Source: an uncultured Oscillospiraceae bacterium (GTDB lineage Bacteria > Bacillota > Clostridia > Oscillospirales > Oscillospiraceae). Taken from it: a stretch of DNA of 25,860 nt. The notes beneath the pieces were generated by a model. That model did no database searches, was not told the DNA's origin, and saw only the letters and a list, made by a program, of their open reading frames with translations. Position numbers and translations under genes: made by a program. The DNA lies in contig CAKUEH010000034.1 of assembly GCA_934646185.1 (NCBI GenBank), forward strand, positions 1-25,860, written 5' to 3'. Below, piece by piece: positions 9,644 through 15,969 of this stretch (position 1 is the stretch's first letter; each line of letters starts with the position of its first letter).

Positions 9644-10178
9644 AAAACAGACCTCCTTTTTCCAAAGCTCCGCGCAGCGTCCGCCGTCCGCGCATCAGGC
9701 GCGAGCGCACGGTCGACGCGTTCAACTGTAAGTCCTCCGCGATCTGCGCGGCTGTCTGCGACAGATCGTAAAACCGGTAAAAGATCTCCCGGTCCTCGTC
9801 CGGCAGCGCGCGCATGGCCTGCGCGACCGCCGCGCAGCGCTCTTTTTCCATCATCTGCTCCCAGAGCCGGTCGAGCGTGATGAGCGTATCGTCCTCCAGT
9901 GGGAGATAGACGTTCTGCTTCCGCATGGCCTCCGCCGTCCGGTTGCGCGCGACCGCGCCGAGCCATGGCCGCAGCTGCCCGCGTTCGATGCGCGCCGCGC
10001 CGTTCCAGAGCGCGAAGAACACATCCGAGGCGATCTCCTCATGGTCTTCCGGCGTCAGAACGCCGCGGCTGCGGTTGCGGATGATGGCCAGAACGTATGC
10101 GCCGTACCGCGCAACCGCTTGTTCCAGCGCGCCCGCGCGCTGCTTCTGCAGCTGCCGCAGCAGCTCCTGTTCGTCCAA
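9624..10178 (-). CDS. ECF-type RNA polymerase sigma factor
   Basis: A sigma-70-family protein of 184 residues. Region 2 is seen in PEDHEEIASDVFFALWNGAARIERGQLRPWLGAVARNRT, written here in two parts: HEEIASDVFFALW is the core helix and LRPWLGAVARNRT the promoter-opening segment. Region 4 is DREIFYRFYDLSQTAAQIAE with the helix-turn-helix continuing LNASTVRSRLMRGRRTL. I place the start at TTG 10176-10178 because AAAGGAGG lies eight bases upstream, although an in-frame ATG exists 54 bases earlier; starting there would bury the ribosome site in the coding region. It overlaps the anti-sigma gene, so the two are probably co-transcribed and coupled. A 274-bp inverted-repeat element lies directly upstream; I see no convincing promoter between it and the gene. 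Target genes are unknown. Confidence 0.88.
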   Translation of the reverse strand: MDEQELLRQLQKQRAGALEQAVARYGAYVLAIIRNRSRGVLTPEDHEEIASDVFFALWNGAARIERGQLRPWLGAVARNRTAEAMRKQNVYLPLEDDTLITLDRLWEQMMEKERCAAVAQAMRALPDEDREIFYRFYDLSQTAAQIAEDLQLNASTVRSRLMRGRRTLRGALEKGGLFCEDDVG

Positions 10179-10197
10179 GCCGCATTCCTCCTTTCTT

Positions 10198-10471
10198 AGC
10201 GTCAGCTGACAAGGGCACACACGGTTTTTCACGGGGCAAAACGACGGCTGGCGTCGTTATCCTCGTCGATGGGCGTCAGCCCATCTTCCTCGTCTGCCTG
10301 GCCAGCCGCCGTTTATCCTCCGTGAAAAACTCCGGAGGACTTGCCGGCCGGTCTGGGGCGCTGTCTGCAAGGCAGAGGACGAAGGCATGCCGTCGCATGT
10401 CAAGGACGATAACGCGGCAGACGGCGGCCCAGTCCGGCCCGCAAGCGTGCGTGCCCTTGTCAACTGACGCT
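10198..10471. repeat. 274-bp structured element with 26-bp terminal inverted repeats (MITE-like or structured leader)
   Basis: The ends 10198-10223 and 10446-10471 are reverse complements at 24 of 26 positions (AGCGTCAG, then C or T, then TGACAAGGGCAC). Inside are two further long imperfect stems: 10224-10252 with 10301-10330, capped by the perfect hairpin GATGGGC/GCCCATC (10268-10285), and 10346-10368 with 10417-10439 (20 of 23 pairs). The whole segment can fold into a closed stem carrying two arms. The left end stops two bases short of the sigma factor's ribosome site region. No clear target-site duplication and no credible ORF. Confidence 0.75.
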
Positions 10472-10558
10472 ATGTTCAGCATACTGACGTCTATCATGTC
10501 GGGCTTTCGGCGGATTTTGTTGCAGCCGCGCGGAAAATTTTGCGTTTCCCCGTTTTTC

Positions 10559-10587
10559 TTGCTTTTTCTGCCTGCGGCTGGTATGAT
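10559..10587 (+). promoter_or_regulatory. Extended -10 promoter of the E2-like membrane protein gene
   Basis: TTGCTT (10559-10564), 17 bases, TATGAT (10582-10587) preceded by TGG. Only six bases separate the -10 box from the ATG at 10594, so transcription should begin at or beside the start codon. Confidence 0.72.
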
Positions 10588-10593
10588 AAAGCT

Positions 10594-12009
10594 ATGAAGA
10601 AAAGAGTTGCTTATTATGTCAGCCGGAAGAACCCGCTTATCTGGCTGGCCGCGCTGGTCATGCTGGCCTCGGCAGCGCTTCGCATCGCAAATGTCTGCGG
10701 GAAAGGCGCAGACGCAAAGACGGTGTGGTTTTTAGTCGTGCTGCCGGTCGTGGGCTGTGTGTTCTATGTGCTGAATATCCTGTGCAATGGCAAAGACCGG
10801 TTCTACCGCTCGTCCGTGCCCGTCATTCTGCTTGCCATCTATTACGGCGTCAAGGTCACGCTCGTTTCGCCCTATCTGTGGCTGACGTTCGTGTTCTGGA
10901 TCGCGTATCTCGCCATCGCCGCGTTCTATGCCGTGACCGTCTCCGGCCACATCAAGAGCACGATCCCGCTGCTTCTGCTGCTGATCGCCGCGCTCGCCAT
11001 TCTGGTCGGCATGCACGAAAAGGAATTTACGCGGGAAGCCTGGCCGCAGCTGCGGCAGATCCTGCCGGACATGCTGTTTTTGCTTGCCGGGATCCTGACG
11101 CTGCTCGGCACGAAGGTCTATCTCGACGGCGCGTATCACCCCACCTGGGGCGACCGGCCCGACGGCCGCAAGCTGCGCACGCTCGACCCGATGGCGGTCG
11201 TAGCCAATTATATCATGCCGACGCGCGGCGGATCGTCCAATTTCATCCGCGAATCCGTTGAGATCTCCGCCATGGAGCGCTACATCCGCGAAAAGCGCAA
11301 GCAGGGCTTCACGAATCTCGGCGTGACGCACGTATTTCTGGCCGCCTATGTCCAGTGCGTGGCGAAATACCCGGCGCTCAACCGCTTCCTGTCCGGGCAG
11401 CAGGTCTATTCGCGCGATGACGATATCCAGTTCTGCATGGTCGTCAAGACCTCGATGGATACCTCCGCGCCGGAGTCGATCACGAAGCTCCATCTGAAGC
11501 CGACCGACACCATCGACGATATCTACGAAAAGCTCAACAAGGGCATCGCCGCCATTCAGGGGCAGGCCATCGGCGGCAGCGACTTTGACAAGACCGCGAA
11601 ATTCCTGTCGTTTATCCCCGGCGTGCTGTTCAAATTCGTGATCTGGCTGCTCAAGACCATCGATTACTTCGGCTTCCTGCCGAAATTCCTGCTGGAGGTC
11701 AGCCCGTTCCACGCCTCGATCTTCTTTACCTCCATGGGCTCGCTCGGCATCCCGCCGATCGTACACCATTTGTATGACTTCGGCAACATGCCCGTCTTCG
11801 TGGCCTTCGGCTGCAAATACCACAAGAACGAGGTGCTCGACGACGGCACCGTCGTGCGCCGCAAGTACATCGACTACACCGTCAACACCGACGAGCGCAT
11901 CTGCGACGGCTTCTATTACGCCACCACGCTCAAGCACCTCAAGCGCCTGCTTTCCCACCCCGAACAGCTCGACAAACCCGCCCCCGTCGTCAACCACGAT
12001 ATCGAGTGA
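10594..12009 (+). CDS. Membrane protein with C-terminal E2/CAT-like acyltransferase domain
   Basis: A 471-residue protein. The first 190 residues hold about five or six membrane segments (for example WLAALVMLASAALRIA and SVPVILLAIYYGVKVTLV). From about residue 205 onward it resembles the catalytic domain of 2-oxo-acid dehydrogenase E2 subunits and chloramphenicol acetyltransferase: GVTHVFLAAYVQCVAKYPAL, FFTSMGSLG, NMPVFVAFG and DYTVNTDERICDGFYYA. The last corresponds to the family's HxxxDG active-site motif, but the catalytic histidine is glutamate (ERICDG). No lipoyl domain is present and no dehydrogenase genes are nearby, so a role in a dehydrogenase complex is unlikely. I start at ATG 10594: no ribosome site precedes it and the promoter ends six bases away, which points to a leaderless mRNA. 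A TTG start at 10540 would fall upstream of or inside the promoter. Function is unknown. Confidence 0.75.
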   Translation: MKKRVAYYVSRKNPLIWLAALVMLASAALRIANVCGKGADAKTVWFLVVLPVVGCVFYVLNILCNGKDRFYRSSVPVILLAIYYGVKVTLVSPYLWLTFVFWIAYLAIAAFYAVTVSGHIKSTIPLLLLLIAALAILVGMHEKEFTREAWPQLRQILPDMLFLLAGILTLLGTKVYLDGAYHPTWGDRPDGRKLRTLDPMAVVANYIMPTRGGSSNFIRESVEISAMERYIREKRKQGFTNLGVTHVFLAAYVQCVAKYPALNRFLSGQQVYSRDDDIQFCMVVKTSMDTSAPESITKLHLKPTDTIDDIYEKLNKGIAAIQGQAIGGSDFDKTAKFLSFIPGVLFKFVIWLLKTIDYFGFLPKFLLEVSPFHASIFFTSMGSLGIPPIVHHLYDFGNMPVFVAFGCKYHKNEVLDDGTVVRRKYIDYTVNTDERICDGFYYATTLKHLKRLLSHPEQLDKPAPVVNHDIE

Positions 12010-12020
12010 CCGGTTATACG

Positions 12021-12052
12021 AAAAACCCGCCCCGGGCAAACGCCCGGGGCGG
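12021..12052 (-). terminator. Terminator for leftward transcripts of the peptide array
   Basis: A perfect 11-bp stem (12027-12037 and 12042-12052, loop AAAC) followed on the minus strand by GTTTTTCG. On the plus strand it follows the E2-like gene by 17 bases but has no T-run, so it best fits transcripts coming from the minus promoters at 12333-13158. It may also slow polymerase leaving the plus-strand gene. Confidence 0.78.
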
Positions 12053-12069
12053 ATCTGTATCGGCACAGA

Positions 12070-12098
12070 TTGACAAATTTCAATCGGTTTGGTAAAAT
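12070..12098 (+). promoter_or_regulatory. Plus promoter of peptide unit 1
   Basis: TTGACA (12070-12075), 17 bases, TAAAAT (12093-12098). It drives a leader of about 70 bases and the ORF at 12174. Confidence 0.85.
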
Positions 12099-12173
12099 AT
12101 ATACGGTTCATTTGAACCCCTAAGGCCCCAACGCAGCGATAGGCGGTTTTGTCTCCCGAAAGGGGGGATGTAT

Positions 12174-12257
12174 ATGCCGGTAACGATCACGTTCCATATT
12201 CTTGGTTTTACTGTGACCATCCGCATTACATGCCGAAACCGCCACTCTGCCAAGTGA
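12174..12257 (+). CDS. 27-residue peptide, copy 1 of three
   Basis: A short ORF encoding MPVTITFHILGFTVTIR followed by ITCRNRHSAK. The first 18 residues alternate threonine or charged with bulky hydrophobic side chains, as in one or two beta strands; the tail is basic. No signal peptide, and it is too short and polar for a normal membrane helix. GGGGGG lies six bases before the ATG; an in-frame ATG two codons earlier overlaps the ribosome site and is absent in copy 2, so I prefer the inner one. Residues shared by all three copies are M1, P2, T4-I9, G11, T13-T15, R17-I18, R21-S25 and K27. I recognise no family. The codon differences among copies favour synonymous changes, which supports real translation. 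Confidence 0.72.
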   Translation: MPVTITFHILGFTVTIRITCRNRHSAK

Positions 12258-12332
12258 CGGTTTCGAGTTCTTCTTGATTCCGTAATTTGACCAGAGGCAA
12301 AACCGCTTGTCGCGGGGCCTTGGGTTATTTTT

Positions 12333-12360
12333 ATTATAGCAGACGCTCCGGATTTGTCAA
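12333..12360 (-). promoter_or_regulatory. Minus promoter at the end of peptide unit 1
   Basis: Consensus TTGACA (12355-12360) and TATAAT (12333-12338) with a 16-base spacer, reading left across the ORF on the antisense strand. Confidence 0.85.
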
Positions 12361-12372
12361 GGGGCGGCTTTG

Positions 12373-12401
12373 TTGACAAGTTTCGATTTATTTGGTAGAA
12401 T
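12373..12401 (+). promoter_or_regulatory. Plus promoter of peptide unit 2
   Basis: TTGACA (12373-12378), 17 bases, TAGAAT (12396-12401). Confidence 0.85.
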
Positions 12402-12489
12402 ATTGGTGGTTCTACGGAACCCCCAAGGGCACCAAAGCTATACGGCAGGCGGTTTTGTCCCGGTATCCTCCGATAAGGAGGTGAGAGAC

Positions 12490-12573
12490 ATGCCAACTAC
12501 GATCACGTTCCATATTTTCGGTTTTACCGTCACGGTACGTATCAAAGGCAGAAACCGCCACTCTGGCAAGTGA
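12490..12573 (+). CDS. 27-residue peptide, copy 2 of three
   Basis: Encodes MPTTITFHIFGFTVTVR followed by IKGRNRHSGK. The ribosome site is the best of the three: AAGGAGG eight bases before the ATG. Compared with copy 3, eight codons differ silently and four change the residue (T/V, F/L, V/I, K/N), the changed residues being mostly similar. The strand-like N-terminal part and basic tail are as in copy 1. No known family recognised; possibilities are a small toxin, an antimicrobial or signalling peptide, or a peptide whose translation controls the surrounding RNA. Confidence 0.75.
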   Translation: MPTTITFHIFGFTVTVRIKGRNRHSGK

Positions 12574-12649
12574 CGGCTTCTGAACACTTTTTTGTTCCTT
12601 AGCTAATTACGAACCGGGACGCCGCATGCCGTGGTGTCCTTGTGGTTTT

Positions 12650-12677
12650 ATTATAGCAGACGCGCCGGATTTGTCAA
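12650..12677 (-). promoter_or_regulatory. Minus promoter at the end of peptide unit 2
   Basis: TTGACA (12672-12677), 16 bases, TATAAT (12650-12655), facing the plus promoter of the same unit. Confidence 0.85.
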
Positions 12678-12690
12678 GGGGCAGCTCCAA

Positions 12691-12835
12691 GGCTCCCCTT
12701 AGGCATAAGGGGAGCTGGCCCGGAGGGCCTGAGGGGATTCGAATGCTGCAAGGTTCGGAAATGTTCCGTTATTTGTTACGTTCGAATCCCCTCAGTCAGC
12801 TGCGCTGACAGCTCCCCTTGTGCCCAAGGGGAGCC
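12691..12835. repeat. 145-bp palindromic interspersed repeat between peptide units 2 and 3
   Basis: Begins GGCTCCCCTT and ends AAGGGGAGCC. Nested complementary blocks follow inward (GAGGGGATTCGAA with TTCGAATCCCCTC, and AGCTGCGCTGACAGCT). A copy of identical length lies at 16066-16210 and a diverged one at 22447-22603. It separates unit 3 from units 1 and 2, which otherwise sit 12 bases apart, so it may have inserted into the array. Confidence 0.85.
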
Positions 12836-12863
12836 AAGGGACGGGCCCAAGGGGAGCCTTTTG

Positions 12864-12892
12864 TTGACAAATTTCGATCTGTCTGGTAGAAT
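12864..12892 (+). promoter_or_regulatory. Plus promoter of peptide unit 3
   Basis: TTGACA (12864-12869), 17 bases, TAGAAT (12887-12892). Confidence 0.85.
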
Positions 12893-12968
12893 ATATGTGG
12901 TTCTATTGAACCCCTGAGGCTCCCGACGCAGACGGGCGGTTTGGCCTCCTCCGAAAGGAGGGATGTTT

Positions 12969-13052
12969 ATGCCGGTTACGATCACGTTCCATATTTTTGG
13001 ACTCACGGTCACCATCCGCATAAATGGCCGAAACCGCCACTCTGGCAAGTGA
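12969..13052 (+). CDS. 27-residue peptide, copy 3 of three
   Basis: Encodes MPVTITFHIFGLTVTIR followed by INGRNRHSGK. AGGAGG lies seven bases upstream. Compared with copy 1, five codons differ silently and five change the residue, two of those being an L/F swap at positions 10 and 12. The last 11 codons lie in a hairpin, so part of the tail's conservation could come from RNA structure; the TITFHI core lies outside it. Confidence 0.75.
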   Translation: MPVTITFHIFGLTVTIRINGRNRHSGK

Positions 13053-13130
13053 CGGTTTCGAGATTTCTTGAAACACTAACCTAATCCAGAGGCCAAACCG
13101 TTCTTGCGGAGGGGGCCTTGGGTTATTTTT

Positions 13131-13158
13131 ATTATAGCAGATGCGCCTGATTTGTCAA
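13131..13158 (-). promoter_or_regulatory. Minus promoter at the end of peptide unit 3
   Basis: TTGACA (13153-13158), 16 bases, TATAAT (13131-13136), pointing left across unit 3. Confidence 0.85.
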
Positions 13159-13164
13159 GGGTGC

Positions 13165-13197
13165 AAAAAAGGAACCTCCCGAGGGAGGTTCCTTTTT
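13165..13197. terminator. Bidirectional terminator between the peptide array and the SLH gene
   Basis: A perfect 9-bp stem GGAACCTCC/GGAGGTTCC (13171-13192) flanked by six A on the left and five T on the right. It can end the minus-strand SLH transcript (41 bases past its stop) and any plus-strand transcript leaving the peptide array. Confidence 0.92.
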
Positions 13198-13232
13198 CGC
13201 TAGGAATTAGATTTCAGTGAGGAAATCTCGGA

Positions 13233-15905
13233 TTAGCCAACAAGGTAGATGCCGTCGATGGCAGCGATGCCCGTGCTATAGATCTTAACAGTCACAGTAG
13301 CAGCCGGAACCAGACCCTGAGCATCGTTGAACGCAGTCTCAAGTGTCTCAGCGTCGATGACAGTCAGGACAGTGCCGCGAGCGTCGTAAATCTTGACATC
13401 CTTCAGGCTCAGCGTGTACTGATTCAGTGCAACGGAATCGGTGTCAACAACAGTGACAACACCAGCGCCGAAGCCGACAACCTGAGCTGTGATCGGAGCA
13501 AGAGCAGCATCCTTAGCCGTGATGGAAGTCGCGCAGACAGTGCCGTCCTTCTGCACAGCAGTGGCGAAGGTGTAGACACCAGCAGGATAGCTGGACAGAG
13601 TAGCATTCAGCATGGTCTTCGGGACGAGAACCACAGTAGCTTCGCCAGCAACATAGACGGTGACGCGCTCATAGCCGTCAGCCCAGTCGTGCTGCTGGAA
13701 GGTAGCAACATAACCAGTGACAGACTCATCGCCGTAAACAGCGCCGCCGAGGTAAACCATCGTGCAGTAGCTGTTGTTGGTGCCATCAGCAGTGACATAG
13801 TCCATGACGGAAGCAGTCAGAGCGGGCAGAGCGGTGCAGCCGGTGTAGGACTCGAACGTGCCGTCGACTTTCTTAACAAGGAACTTGGTGTTCTCGTCAA
13901 GCTTATACTCCCAGTTGAAGCCAACATTGCCCTTGATCTCCGCAGCATTCTTGGCGTGCGTGAAAGAAACGTTGGTTCCAGAGGGGATGGTGTTCTGGCC
14001 TTCGCGAGTCAGGACGCCATCAACATAGGAGTAGATCAGGCCGTAGTAGAGGGTGTTCGGGGTCTCGGCCTTGTCGAGCTTGAAGTCAACGCCAGTGCTG
14101 ACTGCAGCAAGAGCATTGCCCTTCGAAGGAATGTCGATGCCCTGACCGTTGACAGCATGGTTAGTGACCTTGCTCAGCTTAACATCGGAAGCTTCCTTCT
14201 CGAAGTTGACCAGCTTGGCGTTCGCGGTGTAAGTACCGGTCTCGTAGGTCTTGTAAATGCTATCAGCAACGAAATAGCTCTTTGCATCGGTGTAACCGAC
14301 CATGCCGATCACGTTGCCATAGGTGTCATAGAAGAACACGTACTTGCTGCCGCTGTTGGTGATGGTGTGAGCAGCAGTGTAGTCCTGCATGAATGCCCAT
14401 GCATCATTGACATAAGTGCCATCGATACGGGTCTGGGACGGCATGCTTCTGTACTCGCCGATAGCGCCGTTCAGAGTGGCAACAGTGCCGACAGTCTTCT
14501 CAGCGTCAACAACGTAGGTGCTGCCGCCGTTGGTTGCGTTTTCCAGTCCAGTCGCGCCCTGCAGGACAGCGTCCTTATAGGAGATAGCAACAAGAGCGTA
14601 ATCGTTAGCAGCGAAATCAGTGGAAGCAATAGTCGCGCTCATCTGCTGCAGCGTGCGATGATCACGGACGAGGTTGCGGTTACCGGTCTGTGCGCCGTCT
14701 CTGCCGTAGATGGCATCGAACGTGACCTGCGTGGAGGTCGGGTGAGAGACCTTCTTCGCAGTGCTGACGTGGCCCAGGAAAGAAGCGATCTCAGTAATGC
14801 GGTAAACGCCGTCAGCGGTCTTGAAGACCTGCGTCAGGACGCCCTGGCCGCCGACATAGTCGGACTGGCAGCCCTTTGCGGACTGATGGCCATAGCCATT
14901 GGTGATGTTGTAAGCAGTCGGCAGCAGCTCATTCGTGTTGCGGTAGCCGTTGACGAAGATGCCTTCGAACTTGACCTTCGTTGCAGCAGCCTCGGAGACG
15001 CCGATGGCCTTCAGCAGGTCGCAGTAGGAAGTCAGAGTGGTGAAACGAGCAACCTCGTTCTTGAAGAAGGTCGCAACAACCTTGCCGTTATACTTCCAAG
15101 TGGTGACAGGACGCCAGAAATCGTCATAACCAGTGGTTTCCTTGATGTTCATCTTGGCACCCAGGGTCATGTCAGTCTTGTTGACCTGCTCGTTGGAGAC
15201 GAAAGAAGCTTTCCACGGATGGGTTGCATTCGCAGTGCCGGTGGTCGGATAGTTCTTGATCAGCTGGCCATACTCAACCAGGCACGCCTTCAGAGCGTTG
15301 AACAGGATCTGAGCAGCTTCGCCACGGGTGACTTCCTTGATGCCCTTCCAGCCTTCAGCCAGACCGTCGGTCAGGCCGATCTCGTTGGCGCGGTTCAGGA
15401 CGTTGATGTCCCAGCCAGTGCCGGTGTAGCCTTCCTTGGCAGTGTCGAAGTTCAGGGTGGTGAGCATCAGCTTGAGCCACTGAACGCCAGTCAGCTGACG
15501 GTTCGGGGCGTAGGTGGTCTTGGTCATGCCATCAGCCAGGCCGGTGATACGGCAGTAGTTGATGAACGGCAGAGCCCAAGAATCGTTGCAGTCAACGAAC
15601 GAGTTCTGTGCGTTGGCGTACAGGGCAGAAACTTCGTCCTGACCCTTGATTTTGCCGGTGGTAGCCGCGTTGTGGACGATCGCCACGATCTTGGCCGCCT
15701 GGGCACGGGTGAGCTTGCCATCAGCCTTGAAGGTTCCGTCTTCGAAACCATCGAGGATGTTGAGGCTGGACAGAACGTCAATCGCGACAGCGTAATCGTT
15801 GTCAGCCTTGACATCCTTGTAGTCCTTTGCGCTGGCAACTGCGACGGTGCCCATGATCATGACAACGGCCAGAACCAGCGCGAGAACCTTTTTCAGATTC
15901 TTCAT
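13233..15905 (-). CDS. SLH-domain surface (S-layer-type) protein
   Basis: An 890-residue exported protein. The signal peptide MKNLKKVLALVLAVVMIMGT ends with the cleavage site ASA before KDYKDV (about residue 26). Three SLH repeats follow: residues about 27-85 (LNILDGFEDGTFKADGKLTR), about 98-160 (FVDCNDSWALPFINYCRITG) and about 165-225 (RANEIGLTDGLAEGW then TRGEAAQILFNAL). SLH triplets bind pyruvylated secondary cell-wall polymer. The remaining 650 or so residues, rich in Thr, Tyr, Val and Ala, match no domain I recognise and would form the surface-exposed part. The ATG at 15903-15905 follows AGGAGG by eight bases. A strong promoter and a leader hairpin suggest high expression. It could be the main S-layer subunit or one of several SLH proteins; no second one is visible here. 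Confidence 0.9.
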   Translation of the reverse strand: MKNLKKVLALVLAVVMIMGTVAVASAKDYKDVKADNDYAVAIDVLSSLNILDGFEDGTFKADGKLTRAQAAKIVAIVHNAATTGKIKGQDEVSALYANAQNSFVDCNDSWALPFINYCRITGLADGMTKTTYAPNRQLTGVQWLKLMLTTLNFDTAKEGYTGTGWDINVLNRANEIGLTDGLAEGWKGIKEVTRGEAAQILFNALKACLVEYGQLIKNYPTTGTANATHPWKASFVSNEQVNKTDMTLGAKMNIKETTGYDDFWRPVTTWKYNGKVVATFFKNEVARFTTLTSYCDLLKAIGVSEAAATKVKFEGIFVNGYRNTNELLPTAYNITNGYGHQSAKGCQSDYVGGQGVLTQVFKTADGVYRITEIASFLGHVSTAKKVSHPTSTQVTFDAIYGRDGAQTGNRNLVRDHRTLQQMSATIASTDFAANDYALVAISYKDAVLQGATGLENATNGGSTYVVDAEKTVGTVATLNGAIGEYRSMPSQTRIDGTYVNDAWAFMQDYTAAHTITNSGSKYVFFYDTYGNVIGMVGYTDAKSYFVADSIYKTYETGTYTANAKLVNFEKEASDVKLSKVTNHAVNGQGIDIPSKGNALAAVSTGVDFKLDKAETPNTLYYGLIYSYVDGVLTREGQNTIPSGTNVSFTHAKNAAEIKGNVGFNWEYKLDENTKFLVKKVDGTFESYTGCTALPALTASVMDYVTADGTNNSYCTMVYLGGAVYGDESVTGYVATFQQHDWADGYERVTVYVAGEATVVLVPKTMLNATLSSYPAGVYTFATAVQKDGTVCATSITAKDAALAPITAQVVGFGAGVVTVVDTDSVALNQYTLSLKDVKIYDARGTVLTVIDAETLETAFNDAQGLVPAATVTVKIYSTGIAAIDGIYLVG

Positions 15906-15928
15906 TTGGATTTCCTCCTGTTTAAATT

Positions 15929-15958
15929 TTACACATCGGAGCAAAGCCCCCTGTGTAA
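15929..15958 (-). promoter_or_regulatory. 5' leader hairpin of the SLH gene
   Basis: A 7-bp stem TTACACA/TGTGTAA with additional partly paired bases inside, starting about five bases from the predicted transcription start and ending nine bases before AGGAGG. Such 5' stem-loops stabilise abundant mRNAs in other bacteria; that role here is inferred. Confidence 0.55.
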
Positions 15959-15969
15959 TTTGTATCTGC

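Larger units (their letters stand above)
12070..12360 (+). repeat. Peptide element, unit 1 of 3 (291 bp, convergent promoters at its ends)
   Basis: Runs from TTGACA of a plus promoter to the complement of TTGACA of a minus promoter, so the two -35 regions form the terminal inverted repeat. Between them, in order: a GGTTC/GAACC hairpin with loop ATTT; arm AAGGCCCC (12122-12129), complementary to 12314-12321; arm 12143-12155, complementary over 13 bp (one G-U) to 12294-12306; a ribosome site; the 27-codon ORF; and a hairpin at 12234-12265 covering the end of the ORF. Units 2 and 3 have the same order. Confidence 0.88.
12373..12677 (+). repeat. Peptide element, unit 2 of 3 (305 bp)
   Basis: Same architecture as unit 1, starting 12 bases after it. 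The hairpin GGTTC/GAACC has loop TACG. Arm AAGGGCACC (12425-12433) pairs with GGTGTCCTT (12633-12641). Arm GTCCCGGT (12457-12464) pairs with ACCGGGAC (12613-12620), a sequence different from units 1 and 3 but still complementary. The hairpin over the ORF end is followed by CACTTTTTTG. Confidence 0.86.
12864..13158 (+). repeat. Peptide element, unit 3 of 3 (295 bp)
   Basis: Same architecture as units 1 and 2. The hairpin GGTTC/GAACC has loop TATT. Arm GAGGCTCCC (12916-12924) pairs with GGGGGCCTT (13111-13119), with two G-U pairs. Arm CGGTTTGGCCTC (12937-12948) is perfectly complementary to 13089-13100. The ORF-end hairpin has the stem of unit 1. Confidence 0.88.

Noticed and set aside
10257..10497. 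Short ORFs in the gap upstream of the sigma factor
   Set aside because: They lie within the 274-bp inverted-repeat element and have no ribosome site or family resemblance.
12691..12835. tRNA-like GGATTCGAA and TTCGAATCC blocks in the palindromic repeat
   Set aside because: They resemble a T-arm, but no acceptor stem, anticodon arm or D-arm can be built around them; the blocks pair with each other across the repeat.
12080..13048. Minus-strand ORFs across the peptide array, with a recurring IWNVIVTGI sequence
   Set aside because: The sense frame shows third-position changes and ribosome sites; the antisense frame starts vary, have no ribosome site and differ in length between copies. The antisense RNA may be real, but I do not call its ORFs genes.
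12070..13158. CRISPR array
   Set aside because: Three units of about 300 bp with promoters and ORFs are not short direct repeats with unique spacers, and no cas genes are present.
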